Of a DNA stretch of 64,000 bases, positions 1 to 13,200 are shown one piece after another. Every line of letters begins with the position of its first letter. Positions within the stretch are counted from its first letter, which is position 1. A program made the position numbers and the translations under genes. The notes below the pieces were generated by a model. The model searched no databases. It was not told the origin of the DNA and saw only the letters and a program-made list of their open reading frames with translations. The stretch comes from Antedon bifida. Lineage: Eukaryota; Echinodermata; Crinoidea; Comatulida; Antedonidae. Location of the stretch: the NCBI GenBank assembly GCA_963402885.1, contig OY727097.1:8060001-8124000 (forward strand), written 5' to 3'.

Positions 1-377
1 AGAATGATAGAGCTGCGGTAGGCAGTACAAACAGGAGTAAATGAGATTAGAATTAAATATGACACCAGAAACGGATATCTAACAGAAGAGGCATGATTGG
101 CCAACACCTTAAATGTGGGCAGCTGAAGCTAGATAGTGGTGGCATGCATGGATTTAGGCATACAGTACATGTTTACTACATCAACCATGCTTACAACAGT
201 GTGCATACGTAACAAGTTTCCATCTACTTGCCATTATTTGTAGCTACTATGAAATAATATGAAAATCTTCTATTGTATTTTAATGGTTTAAGTTTTGTTG
301 CAACAAGGCTACCAAACATTTACTGTACTCCATTGATTAGCACTCTAAAATATTATTGTTAATTCGCAAACAAAATT

Positions 378-440
378 TCAGTGCCTCTTTCCAAACTTTG
401 GACCGCAAGGGTAGAGGTTGTAATCATAGTCTATCTTGTT
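378..440 (-). other. possible terminal coding exon of an unidentified gene
   Basis: On the minus strand an AG acceptor (after a CTTCAAG context) is followed by 21 in-frame codons ending at a stop. The peptide ends PCGPKFGKRH. It looks protein-like (Tyr/Cys/Gly/Pro-rich, no low complexity), but I do not recognise the family, and no upstream exon was found to join. It could be chance. It does not resemble the missing C-terminus of the neighbouring reductase. Confidence 0.2.
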
Positions 441-517
441 CTTGAAGTTAAAAATGCATCAAACTGATTTACAACCAGATATAACAATTATGTTTTTTCC
501 ATAAAAATGAATCTAAT

Positions 518-557
518 CAGGAAAGAGCAAGATTACTGTTAATCCTGCTTTTCCCTG
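518..557. repeat. short hairpin repeat, AGGRA...TCCCT type
   Basis: A 40-nt imperfect palindrome. The left arm begins CAGGAAAGAGCAAGATTA and the right arm ends CTGCTTTTCCCTG; the arms pair over about 17 nt with a few mismatches. The right flank GGTTTAAT resembles the direct repeat flanking the double hairpin at 38391-38465, so this is probably an older member of the same family. Confidence 0.55.
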
Positions 558-626
558 GTTTAATAGACATTGCACAGTGATTCATTCATGAATTCTTGTC
601 CTCTATTAAGGATGATTCAACAATTA

Positions 627-777
627 TTCTACTGCAGTTATTGCAGTAATTACATTTTGTTACTGCAATATTGCATGAGTTAAGTTTGTTTCAATCCAGT
701 CCGTCACTGCAATAATAGTTTAAGAAAGACAGGTTAAAAAGTAAACAAAATGTAGTTACTGCCGTAACCAGTATAAT
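627..777. mobile_element. MITE with ACTGCAGTTA termini (copy 1)
   Basis: Inverted termini: the left end reads ACTGCAGTTATTGCAGTAAT then TACATTTTGT. The right end is ACAAAATGTAGTTACTGC then CGTAACCAGT, the reverse complement with a few changes. A second copy lies at 59772-59952 in a MED14 intron. There is no coding capacity. Confidence 0.6.
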
Positions 778-944
778 GTTGACATAATCTTCTGTTAAAC
801 AACCAAACTAAAGCATTGTAGATTATGGTAATATATCATAAACTGGTACTGTATTTATTTTACGGTTACTGCTGCCAATAATATTGAGGTAATTTATTGA
901 ACCTAATCACATAAGACACATGCCCCACCTATCTCCTAATAACG

Positions 945-1135
945 TATCGCAAATAGCTTGATTTCGCAAATGAACGTCCTTGCACGACGTATGGTGGAAG
1001 GGTTTTGGGAGCAAACGCCACGATGCGTATGTACGTGATTTGTTGTTTGTAAGACGTACGGCGCGTCGTGACGTTTGCTCCCAACCCCCTCCCACCATAC
1101 GTCGAGCACGCTATTTGTGATCAACCTTATTCAGC
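945..1135. repeat. fold-back inverted repeat
   Basis: Two GC-richer arms face each other around a spacer of about 30 nt. The left arm contains CGACGTATGGTGG and GGGAGCAAACG; the right arm contains the reverse complement, CGTTTGCTCCC and CCACCATACGTCG. Similarity continues outward for about 30 nt on each side. Short ORFs across it are translations of the repeat, not genes. Confidence 0.75.
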
Positions 1136-3982
1136 TCTCATTTTAACAATACAAAATAAGGTAATATTTTAGTGATGTTTGATGTATTCGTTTACTTAGG
1201 TATAGAAAAAGAGAATTTTCTATTTTCATGATTACATTCTAGTCCAGGTTTAGCATAAACTAGCTGTGTGCTGTATTTAGATATACATGTTGCCCATACT
1301 TTTACCCAAACATTTTAACAATAATATAAGAAATATTTTTATTCATTGGAAGTTGTCATTATTACATTTATAATAGTATACATTTCTTTATTTTGTGTTG
1401 CCAAAATACCACATTAAATTAGAATGTCCAAATTTTGTTTTTACTCACGGACGAATACAGAATTTCAGACTTCTGTGAGTTGATGACAAATTTCATCACT
1501 TTTTAATTTATTTAAAAAACTATAATTTTGTTGAAATAATATTATAGGTGTGTTTATTATAAAGAGAAAATTACCTTATTCTAAATTCAACTTACACTAA
1601 ATCAAATGTTCTTGAAATATCAGCATGCCTAGTAACAAATTATTTAATTTTTTGCTTTAGTAATTCAATTCAATTCTCCCAAACTTTCAGACTTTTCACA
1701 ATGCATAAATTGCGAAAACCAAACCATATTGGGTATAATATATAAATACAGTATATATATTTGGAGAGTTACTGTACATCATACTTTGTCTATCAGTTTC
1801 AAAAACAGCTGTACATATAGACATAAACAAACAAAGGGTTACGAGGAAATTGGAACAAAAATTGCACATATTTTTTTTCTTATTAGTCTTTGTTTTTTTA
1901 ATACAATTTTAGCAGCATAAACCCGAGTCCAGATACTTATAATAATATAATACTAAGACAAAAAGTATTCCTAAACCAGCACTTATGTGGTGGGTCAACT
2001 TAATCAGACCTTATAGAAACATTTAGGCGTGCTACTGTGTCTTTTGTAATTCTAGGCCTATTTACACACCATAATAAAATTGTCTGCTATAAAAAAAATT
2101 GTAGGTTTCACACCTAACATAAATTTTATATAAAATCACAGAATACTTACAGATTGGGAATGTTTATTTATAATATGTAATGCATCCTAATAAATTGTAC
2201 AGAAGATTAAATGTATTGTGTTCTTTTTTTTTTTTGCTAGTCGCAGATGTCTGTTTCACTTTTTCCACCAAACATCACTTTTGATTGATCAATTTGCCTT
2301 GCGGCTCACGTTCTTGCGTTGCGTCCTAGTGAGAAACAAGCTTAAACGAAATGGCGCCCTTGCGTATGGTTATTGCTTTTTCTCTCTCAATGAGATTGAC
2401 TTTTGTGGAATGAAGAGGTATACTCGAGCATTGACTGAATCCCAAATCGGACAAAATAAAATGTCGAATGAACGAAGAAAGTCATGATCTAACTTACTAT
2501 TTAGTCGCAGTTTCTTCTGTGAATGTCTTCTTTTTATGCAAATTATTTCTATTACGGTAATAAAAATAAAAATCTATAATGCACAGTATTGATAAATTAT
2601 GATTTTATTAAGATGTAAAAGTTAATAGAGTGCAAGTAATTTAGCTATAGAAGTTTCCAGAGTTTCGATCACTTATTGATCTGAAAAATTGTCCGTTCCT
2701 TAACAGGATTCCTCAGAAAGTTCTACAAAAGTATAACTGGACGTCGATGAATAGTTTCTTTACTTAGCCTAGTAACTCTAGCGCGGAGGAATTAACTTCC
2801 TCTATGTCTAGCAAATTAGTTTGCAAAACGTGAACGATCTCCAGAGTTTGGCAAGAAAGGTTTTCCAAAGTTTTCATTTCGACAAACTGGAAACTCGTCT
2901 GGTCAGTTCTATACATGATCGACTATAATGCATGCTACATTCGTTATTTATGTTATTATACGATTAGAATTGCTCATAAGTATTAAAACACCGAACACTA
3001 ATTAGTTTAGTCTCCCTTTATAAATATATAAAAATATCACTTTATCCTATAATGATCTTAAACTGGCGGGTTGTTTGGCGCGCGAAATTGTTCAGTTTCA
3101 GGAAGAAATCCGTTTTGTATAAGCGAATAAGCCATGTCAACAATAGTTTTGTCTATAGCGGTTGGAGTGATCTTCAGTACCTCACGCATCTGAAATTTAA
3201 CAAAATTTGTGACATTTCAGAATTACGAAAAATATGGCCGTTTTAATACCGGTTTATGGCTCAGAAGACTATATAAGCCTACTCGTGTCTGATATAAATG
3301 GAAATAATTACAATGGTTGCTTACTCTGGTCGTGTCCACATTAGGTTTAATTCCCCAACTAGCTATTGTTGGTCGATGTGACGAGTCGAAAAAAGATAAG
3401 AACTTTACTAAACTGCGTGACGCAACGGCTGTGGTAGGATTGTAGCCTAAAAAGACAATGGTTTACGTATCAAACAAATGAAAGGTACAATGATCGTACT
3501 TGATACAACATAATAATTACGGACAAGTTGAACGTTGTAAAAGTGAAGTTTGAAAAGGGTTTTAATTAAGCAATCACCCAATTCTCAAAGAAACATGTTT
3601 ATATATGTTCACAAAAAACCGAACTACCTACCTTGTGTTTTAAACTCGCTTGACAATATCTTCCCAATTTTATCGCAGAATACGAAATCCGATACAATTA
3701 TATGCCGTTTATCTAAAAATAAAGTAAATAATAAAATATAATTCCAAAGTTATTGTTTAAAATAAATGTGGAATTGACCTACTGTAGCCATAATAACTCA
3801 CTACAAATACATTCATATATGAATAAACAACATAAGTCGTACGAGCTCAGTTGTACCATAACGATTATGGATTCTCCTTCTCCTAGTTTACTAACTAGTC
3901 AACAAACTTCAACAAACCGCAGAAACAAATTTGCAAAGTTTTGTGAACTCAGTGAATCAAATAAAAGTCTTTGTGAACTTAC
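1136..3982. other. intergenic stretch, no gene recognised
   Basis: AT-rich sequence in which I find no exon I can defend. The 3' exons of the minus-strand reductase (start 6461) should lie here or beyond the left edge, but no match to the paralogue's last three exons was seen. A MITE half-copy occupies about 2267-2344. Confidence 0.5.
2267..2344. mobile_element. MITE fragment, AAGCTTGGTTC terminus family
   Basis: Carries TTCTTGCGTTGCGTCCTAG followed by TGAGAAACAAGCTT, matching one end of the longer copies at 18748-18898 and 26213-26357. Only this end is recognisable. Confidence 0.5.
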
Positions 3983-6461
3983 TTGCAGCTTCTTGGCTAG
4001 TCAACGCAGTAACATGAGCTTTTGCTACATCTCTGACGTCACATATCGGTAGCGCAATATGTGGTACGCGACTGTTCTTATTCATTAATGTATCGGCTAT
4101 TACTGCAGCACTACATCCCGGAGATCGAGTAAAATACGGTCCTAAAACAAATCCGGGATTTATGCAGACCAACTCGAAAGGTTTTTCTCCTGCAAAACAT
4201 AAAAGCGTTTTGGTTTGAATATCATAGACAACAACTGACAAAATGAAAAAAAGAGAGGTATCAATACTCCTGATCCTGGAAGCATGGATAGAATTATAAA
4301 ATTCCTCCATGATGGAAGAGTGTTCTAATGGTTTGCGTCAATGACGAAACACACTTTTCAAAGAGCTTGGAATAGCCAGTATGTATGATAAAGCCTGATG
4401 TTTCTTATTGCCTGCTTGTGTACTTCTAAAATAAATCAAGTTTACCTTCCAAGGATTTTAGAAATTGCCAGGCTGCTTGTTCCGCGAGAGTTTTGCTTTT
4501 AGAGTAAGCTGTACCTTCATCGACATCAGCCCAGTCTTTTTCTGTATGTGGCGTAGTTTTCCTAAAATTTGCTACCAAATAAATTCCATTGATATAGTGA
4601 GGTTCAGATGCGTTATTTCAATTGAATTTGAAATACATTTTTTTCGTAAAAAAAAGAACGGTAAATGGAAACACCGAAAAGCAACACGAAATTTAACTTA
4701 CAGACAGCCAACACCGAGCTGGTAAAGATTACTCGTTTTACAGACAGTACTTTGCTACATGCTGTCAATATATTAATGGTTCCTCTGATTGCTTGATCTG
4801 AGAGTTCTTGTTCATCCTCCTCATTCCAGAAACCATTTGTTGGACTTGCTAATTGGATAACATGAGAACATCCATCTAAAACACTAATATAACAAAACCA
4901 GCATATAAAATCCAAGTTTCGAATAATAGGCCTACCGTAAATCTTCTAATAGTAACCCACACTCTAATAGTAACCCCCATTCTAATAGTAACCCACCTTA
5001 TAATCCAATCTATAATAATAACCCACTACTCTAATAGTAACCTATGGGGGTTACTATTAGAGTCACAAAAACTTATGATTCAGCCGTATTTTGAAAAAAA
5101 AGGAGATAATGCATGTTGTTCGGGAGTGGGGAGGATTGAGTGTTTTTGAGTTTATAAAATAAATCAAATTTGTTTATTCGTACTGTTTTATTATTTTGCT
5201 ATGAGTTGCTGACCGGAAAAGTTGGGCGTGGGTTACTATTTTAAGATGCCTAATTTAAGATTAGTAATAGTAACCCACTACTCTAATAGTAACCCACCCT
5301 AAAAACAATCAAAGAATAATAACCCTGGGTTACAATTAGAAGATTTACGGTATATTATTTTAAAAACAAATTAAATTAGGAAAATACCATTGTTTAAGTG
5401 GGGATATTTTTCTTTCGATTTTAACTGAACTCACACAAACACTAATTTATTATTAATTGTAGGCTAATTAATAATGAACTGTTTACGATGTTAACAGTGT
5501 GGTAATTAATGCTTACGCTTCCCAGCTATCTGCTACTAATACATCAGCCTCAACTAACTCAAACGTTTTGGAGTCCGGATCAATTCCAAGTTTTTCTCGA
5601 AGTTCTCTTTCTTTTGATTCGTTGTTGGACCGTGTTGTTGCCCGAACACATTGACCATTCTGAAGTAAATGCTTTATAACATGCCCCGCAATAAACCCAG
5701 TTGCCCCAGTCACTAGCACCTCTGTTATCAATAAAAAAAAAAAGTTTTTATAAAAATACAAAATGTAAATCTGGAAAAAACATGGATGTTAAAATTGACA
5801 AAGCAACCAACATTTGTTGACGCAAAAAGAATTGAATTGTCCGGATATGTCCAAACACTAACCGAACATTTTATTAGGACTTGTTGAATTAGTTTAATTT
5901 GTAGTTTCCATTTTCCAATAAATATATACTTATAATACGTGCGTGTAAGCCTATATTATTTAGATATATTGTATTTTTATAAGTTTTTTATGAGAATAAC
6001 AGGATTTATCGTTAAAGAGTAGGGGATGGTCTCCCTGTATACTGCCTAAGTCACCACCAGGTCCTACCCACAGAACAGAAACAAGCCTAAGGACTTAGTG
6101 GGCTATCCACCAACAAATATATAGATAAAAATAATAATCGCCGAATCGCCTGACTGACAAACTTAGTAGTATATAGTGAACATATTGAATAATATGTAAA
6201 TTAAAGATAATGTACGTAGGCCTATAGGTAATGTCAGGGAAGAGTTAAATTAACTCTTCCCTGGTAATGTCAAATATGGAATGGAGGACATTCCACATCA
6301 TAGGCCTATATGACGTTATAACTCAAAACGACTGTGTAGGTCTGCGGTTTAAATACATTCTGCTGGGGAAAATCATGATATCAATCTCATACTGACATAA
6401 ATAACTGTAATGTATTTATGTGAAAAAATATTATACAAAACTTACTCGTTATTTCAGCCAT
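3983..6461 (-). CDS. dihydroflavonol-4-reductase-like extended SDR (3' exons not found)
   Basis: Predicted NAD(P)H-dependent extended short-chain dehydrogenase of the dihydroflavonol/cinnamoyl-CoA reductase-like group, acting on a carbonyl substrate that cannot be named. Coding exons in transcript order: 6446-6461, 5517-5721, 4702-4883, 4446-4571, 3983-4189. All joins are in frame, giving 245 residues. The start is the ATG at 6461, followed by a 16-nt exon as in the paralogue at 10232. Residues 7-18 form the Rossmann motif VLVTGATGFIAG. A TSS motif precedes the catalytic YxxxK, seen as YSKSK. INPGFVLGPY and ICDVRDVAKAHV are typical of the family. Exon 4 needs the acceptor just upstream of CAAATTTTAGG; the nearer AG would create a stop. 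The last roughly 120 residues, encoded by three exons in the paralogue, were not found, so the gene may be truncated or continue past the left edge. Confidence 0.82.
4933..5352. mobile_element. TA-flanked MITE with internal tandem array
   Basis: The termini TACCGTAAATCTTCTAAT (left) and ATTAGAAGATTTACGGTA (right) are perfect inverted repeats at the edges of a 420-bp element, with TA at each boundary as in Tc1/mariner-type insertions. Inside, units like CTCTAATAGTAACCCAC repeat in tandem and also in inverted orientation (around 5045-5062). It lies in intron 2 of the minus-strand reductase gene. Confidence 0.8.
6235..6263. repeat. micro-palindrome flanked by 9-bp direct repeats
   Basis: The palindrome AGGGAAGAGTTAA / TTAACTCTTCCCT has 13-nt perfect arms around one central base. 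It is flanked on both sides by GGTAATGTC. It sits in intron 1 of the minus-strand reductase gene and matches the design of the hairpins at 38391-38465. Confidence 0.75.
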
Positions 6462-6469
6462 GCTAGCTC

Positions 6470-9400
6470 AGTGTATACCTGTTTTGACTCAGCTAAATTG
6501 GGTGTCAACTTCACGCTTTTATGGTTTTTGTGAATACCTGTTAATTTTGCATTCAGTTATTGTTCAAACAACAATAACAATAATTTAGTCACTCGATAAG
6601 CTTGACTAAGTACGTAGTCAACCAACATATACTATAATGCAACGATACTAACTTAAGGTTGTGCACAAAAATCAAAGACCTATAACCGCTCCCAGATTAT
6701 CGAAAAACGCCTGTAATACCCACACCTCAGAACTACTACGTCACATAATATTCTGGGTTTAGTTCAATACTGTGTAGGCCGGAATCATATCCATTTTCTC
6801 GTTTTGGTAATGGTAAAACAAAAACGCAATTTAAAATAATACAACAGAGGAAACAATGTGGGACCAACATGGTCTCAGAGAATTGAAACAAATGTCTTCG
6901 TTGAGACCCGAGGCAAAACAAAATAATAAGAATTAAGGTCCTAAATCATCGTTCGGACGAAAAGTTACCATACATTTCCTGCTGAAATTTCACTCACATG
7001 ACAATCTATTTTACGTTAATTATATCTTATTTTATATTGTAGGCATACATTTAATAATATCTTAACCTTATTAGTAGTGAGTTGAATTAGGCATACACAC
7101 TTTCAGATTACTGTAGTTTTTTTTACATAATTATGTTGGTTTTGAGGTAACAATATAGCGGCCTAATATAATACTAGTCTTTTGTTGGTCTCTATAGTCT
7201 CAATTATTGAGACAAGTAATGTCCTTCTAGCTAGGGCCCATGGTAGTCGATGGGCTCTCTTGCTTTTCTTTGCATATACATTTTGTAATGTCAAATAGGC
7301 CTAACATGTATTATACATGTTTATGAGTTCATGAAAATTGAAAATTATTATTATTTACAAATTTCACAGATCTAAACAATGCCCTCTAGCGAAAAATATC
7401 TTTCTCTTCGCATGACTGAGCATGTGACCCACTCAGTTGATCTGACAACCAGTCGGAGAGCCGCGTTGGGAAATATGACCGTTATCGCTGAATTTTCGAC
7501 TTCGCATGACGTCATAAATTTTAGAAGCCCTCTCTCGGCACAGAAGCATCAACGTTTCGCGCGAAAACATTAGCATAAAGTATACGTCATTTAATAGCTG
7601 TTTAATAAACATTAGTTGGCGAAAAATTAACCATATATGGTAAGATCAGTTCCTTATATGTTTAAGATGTCGCAGGTCACCTAATTTTCTGAATAATTTG
7701 TTGGATTTGTTGTCAGCGACAATTTCTTTCCAAAGTTCGTGTGCGTCCGTCAAAACTGAAGTTTTCTAACAGGTGTTTGTTTACAAATTTTCCATTAGTG
7801 GGATTTGCATCCCATACAGTGAATTACCAAAAAACCGACGTATATGGATAGAGTAAGTATCAATAGTCTGTTTTACGTTAAAATTGGCTTGAAACCCTAT
7901 TTAAGCTTCCTATAGCGAACATTTTAAAAAAGGTCCTCATGTCATATATTGTTACGTCTCGCGGCACTAGTTCCGTCGTGTGTGGTGCATGGTGTGTTGA
8001 TTGTGGTTGTTGTAGGTGAGTATATGCACGACCTGGTGGATCGTTGTCGTATTATATCGGCCTAGGCCTAGTAACATGTTCTGTTAATAATTTAAATACT
8101 TTAGTTACAATTTAGTATTATTAAAGTATCGTTACAATCCTACTCTATATTGAAGATGCATTGGGAAGTTTTAAAAAGATAATTAAGCAAATCGCAGCCT
8201 GATACAGGTATAGGCCTACCTATTCTATATAGTTAAATATTTATTTATAGTAAAATTATTGACAACTGAGGGGTACAATTTATTTATAATATTAATAATT
8301 ATTACAATAAACAGACATAAGGAAATTTTGTATTTGCTGCTTTTTCATGGTAGGCCTATATCTGAAAATGTTTTCAGGTTGTTGAATAATTATACTGTAT
8401 TAAACGATGCAATGTTTTGTTCATATCATAGTGACAATTATTTAAATAGTTTCATTCATTACATTTCAGCTATTCATTTTCATTTTAGGTTTTTTGTTGG
8501 TATCAAGACTCGACGATTTTCTGTCTCGTTCTTCAATATGAGGTTGGACGGTGGAAGCTGTAATGGTTTTCTCGATTTCAATATCATTGCTGCAGCTGAT
8601 AGTTTTTCATTTTATTCGCTAATAATAATATAACATATACATTCATACGCATTCAAGTTTTAGTAGCGTTTCAGATCAGTCAATGATAAGATATAAATTA
8701 AGTTGCAATTGATTGATTGATTTACTTTATTAACCAGAGTCACACAGATACATACAATATAAACATATAAAACAATAATAAAATCAGTACAACCGTAAGA
8801 CTCACGTAAGTTAATATGATATAGGCCTAGCTAGTTTGTTATGTTTGATGAACAAGGTGCTATTTAAATAAAAGCAAGTTTTTATATACAGTAGTATAGT
8901 ATTTACTATTTATATCAGTATTGTTTGAAAGATATTTGTATTAAAAACTGCTTTTTCACATTCTGTATACGTAAAAAAAAATTGGTTGCTTGTGTGAAAT
9001 GCAAGTTGTATCTAATAAAGTAATATTTATATACAAGTGTGACATTTACTGCCAGATACTGAAATACTGAGTACCAACCAATCACTGTAACAATACTCAA
9101 GTAAATGATGGACTTATATTTTTATATCTTGGTTTCAGCTGGGCCCATAATTATCTTTTTTAAAAACATGACCATATAAAAATACACGTTTGAGTCTCTG
9201 AAACAAACATGCCCGATTTTATAAAACATTCCCCATATATAAATTGAAAATGGGTTATTTTTTTTTGTTTTTCCATTTATTGTTTTTTTAACAGTTTTTT
9301 ATTTGTTCTGGGCCTAGTTTCTCCTTCAGGCTTCTTCTTGCTTGGTATATGAGCAGAGCTGGGATAGACCTACCACCAGCCTAGACTATAGAATACCCAG

Positions 9401-10231
9401 CTACTATTATTAACACTCACTAGGGTAGGCCTACCTATCTAATATTAGTATTATATCAGAATACTCAGCCTAGCTAGGCCTAGAAAATACTATTTTTAGG
9501 CCTAGCTAGGCTAGAAATCAAGTAAGTAATTATAGTAGGTAGCCTTTCCTAGCTCAGAAACCAAATAGAACAATAATCGGGGAGCAAATTGAAATCTTAG
9601 GCCTATGACGTAATACGCCTGCATGAAAACCGTATTGAACACAGACACGATTCGGTCCGGGACGATTCGTACCAGCTTCGTAAAACGTAAACAAAGTTTC
9701 AAAATGGCGATTTTTCGATCGAAACAGAACAGAAATGTAGTAGGTTTGGTTTGATTAGTGGGAGTTGCATCCCAAGAAAGCTTAAAATTAGATTTTTATT
9801 TTAATAGATAGCTTAATAGTTTATCTTGAAAGGATTTTAAATTCGCTTTGAAACCTTATCTAGAAAATATGAAATTTAATGATTTTTTACCATCATTTAA
9901 AAAAAAATTAAAGTAAAAAAGTTTATACATAAAATAATGATATTTCTTGAAACAAAAAATCTGTGGAATTTAGATCACAGTTTTTATCATTATTTACGCT
10001 TGTAGTTCAACTATTGAAATACGTTTATTGATTTCATTTAATATCAAAATTATACCATTTTCTAAGTGTACTAAAATAGCAAAAATTCCAACATTTTCCA
10101 CGAAGCGCGCCCTCACAATGAATGAAATCAGTGATGCGTTACCAACGCGGCTTTCCGACTGCAACCTGCATGCAGTGTGAAGTCTAAAGTCTAAGCTACA
10201 GACAGTATATATAATTAAATTATAATAAGAT
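6470..10231. other. divergent intergenic region between the two reductase genes
   Basis: A spacer of 3.8 kb holding both promoters. Visible items are a CRE-like TGACGTCA near 7508, the repeated motif TAGTGGGATTTGCATCCCA (7796-7814, with a near copy at 9756-9774), and AAAATGGCG near 9702 (YY1-like). Related GC-rich words lie in opposite orientation near 7452 and 10139. A plus-strand run of 124 codons at 8259-8633 has no recognisable domain and is probably chance. Confidence 0.45.
8700..8780 (-). repeat. LINE-type 3' tail remnant
   Basis: Read on the minus strand this is an AATAAAGTAAATC segment followed by (AATC)n. The same tail style ends LINE fragments elsewhere in the window (39120-39150). 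No coding part is recognisable here. Confidence 0.35.
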
Positions 10232-13200
10232 ATGGCTTCGAACGGAGTAACTAGTAAGTAGGAAATATTTTTTTTAAAATGTAATAATTTCCATTGTATG
10301 TGTAGGGCCCGGCGAATGGAAAAAAGATAAGGAATTGGTCAATTGGAATGTAATTATATTAGAATAATAATAATAGCTTAGTCATTCTCTTATTACATGG
10401 AGGGTTAAAGGGTACCTCCAGCTTTAAAAGTTTAATGAGCAAAAATATAAATATAATTTACAACATTGATAAGGATCAATCATTTTTGACAGAGGTGAAG
10501 TGTGAGTATAGTTAAATTAACAAAAACATAAAAAAAGTGCTACAGAGTCTCAGAGAGACAGGAATTTACCTGGAGCTACCCTTTAAGATGTTACAGATCA
10601 CTTTTGCGCATAATACATAAAGAATATACCCTTCATTTGAAATCTAGAACATGACTTGTCGTAAGTCGTATTAAATGCCATATAATAGTATGTAATGGGA
10701 TGGGCTATTATCTTGATCTTTGTAATTTTATAAAATGCTAATTTTGCAGGGGTGTTGGTAACTGGAGCATCTGGATATGTTGGTGCTCATGTTGTTCAGC
10801 AGCTACAGAAAGCAGGTCATGTGGTAAGAGGTACAGTAAGAAGCACAAAGAATGAACAGAAGATAAAATCTCTGAAAGAATTATGTCCAGATGCAGCTCA
10901 TGAATTGGAACTGGTTGAAGCAGATCTGCAGAAGGAAGATGGATGGGCAAGGTATGGCGGAGTTGTTTTTAATTGCCATACACAAAGCACCCTCACAATG
11001 CAGCTCAACAAAATTCCACTTTGCTGCCTGCTAACATTGTTTTGCTAGCAAATTAAAAGTACGCGAGCAGGGCCCAGAAAAACTACAATTCAGAATACAG
11101 GGCTGCCTTTTGTTTTATCACAAATTCAGCAATGTTGACACACAAAAGTCAGAATTAGAAGTTTATGCTATTTACAGTAAAACAGGCATTAAAATATGTT
11201 GAAAAAGGCTAAAGAAGCCAGAGCGACTGGTGACTAATTTGCCCCAATCAGGTCCCTAAGTCTCCAGTGTTGAAGGGCCCTAAGCTTAGACAGTGGCGTA
11301 ATGGCCAGGGGCCTGCGTTACGCCACTGCTCAATGAACATACCTTAAACCAAGTGATGCTTCAATAGATTACAAGACCAATTGTACAATGTTGGTATAAT
11401 TTGTCATAGTTAATGAAATGTTGATTCTATATTTATTGATCATTTTAGTGCTGTGGCCGATTGCAGTCATGTAATTCATGTTGCAAGTCCCTTCCCGGCA
11501 AATAATCCCACCAATGAAGAAGAGGTTATTAGACCTGCTGTTGATGGTACGATGGTCATTTTGAAGGCTGCTGTTGCTGCAAAGGTCAAGAGAGTTGTCC
11601 TAACAAGTTCTTTTGTTGCAGTTGGTATGTTGATGAAATTGAAAACAATTTTTGGCAATAAAAACCGGAATTTGGGGTTTCTGAAACCGTTTTTAACATT
11701 AGGGTTTTTTGTATGGACCCATTTCTGCTGGCAAGAAAAAAATATTTAATGTTTTAAAATTGTATTCTCCTGCTTAAGCAAAAATAATTATTCATGCATT
11801 TGGACATTGCTAATGATTGAAATGCCAGAGTAAGTTTCTCTTTAACTTTTACAGCTTCTTTCACCAAGAGCGGTACATTCACTGAAAAAGACTGGAATAC
11901 AGGCACAAATGAATCACCTTATAATAAAAGTAAAACTATGGCAGAAAAAGCTGCTTGGGATTATGTGAATGAGTTGCCAGGTAGGTTTTACATACTACTA
12001 TGTACTATAATCAGAGCTCTTCATCAATGTCTCAAACTGTACTATCTTAATATTACTATCATATATTAATTATATTAATACATAATACATTAGAATTAGA
12101 ATCCCTATTAGGGACTGCCCCCTGAATAGAGATTTGCCATCCATAATCTTAAAACATATACTTTCCCTTGATCGTTTCATAGGGGGGACCAAAACGAGGA
12201 GTTCTACTGTATAATGTTGTATTTGTTTCATAGATGATTCTAAAATTGAACTTGCTGTGATAAACCCATCATTTATTTTGGGGCCGTATTTAACCAGCAC
12301 AAAGTCAACGAGTGGTAATGTAATATGTCAGATGTTAGAGCGTCAAATGCCAGCACTGCCATCAATTTCTATGCCGTGTATTGATGTACGCGATGTAGCA
12401 AAGGCCCATGTCATTGCCATGACAAATGATGAAGCTGTAGGTATGTCAAATCATCATCAATCCATGACTGGGTATTTTATGTAGAGTTTTACACTAGAAT
12501 TGCTATTGAGAAGGAAAAGATCTTTAACATATAATTGACTGGTTTGACAGCAGTATTGTAAGTCTTGGTTTGGACTCATTTTGATTTGTTTGATCAAACC
12601 TAAAAGCATAAATCACAATAGATTAAATGACCCAGACTAAGCCTTACATTATTACAAAAGAATTAGTTTCCATTGGGGTCCTAAATTTGGATTCAAAAAT
12701 GACGATCAATTACTGTTATAACATCTTTTGTTTGAGATCAATGGAGGGAGTCAGCAATGACCCATATCCTGATATGAATTATATTGTTGAAAATAAACAG
12801 AGTAAAATTTACGGTTTATTTTCAGGTAATCGCCACATTTTGATGAGTAAAAATTTGTGGTTTCAAGAGATTTGTGTCATATTGGCTACAGAGTTCAAAT
12901 CTCAAGGTATGTACAGTTGGACTGATACAAATAATAAATAAATAATTTCACAATATCAGAAATGGTCCTTATTGCAGACCCACCACCACCAGGAACCCTA
13001 ATCCAACATGTACTTTAAAAAATGAAATTGCATTTTAGCAGGAGATATCAGGAGGTTACCATTGTTAATTTCTGACAGAGTATGCGATGTTTCAAAGAGC
13101 TGTCTATTATTCTAATGAATTTGATCTATATAAAGTAGAATTATGATGTTTAAGACATTACTGCACACCTACAACAAATATATTTTGTATATAAATAACT

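Noticed and set aside
8259..8633. 124-codon plus ORF
   Set aside because: Hydrophobic AT-driven composition, no motif, no splice context; length is not surprising in AT-rich DNA read on six frames.
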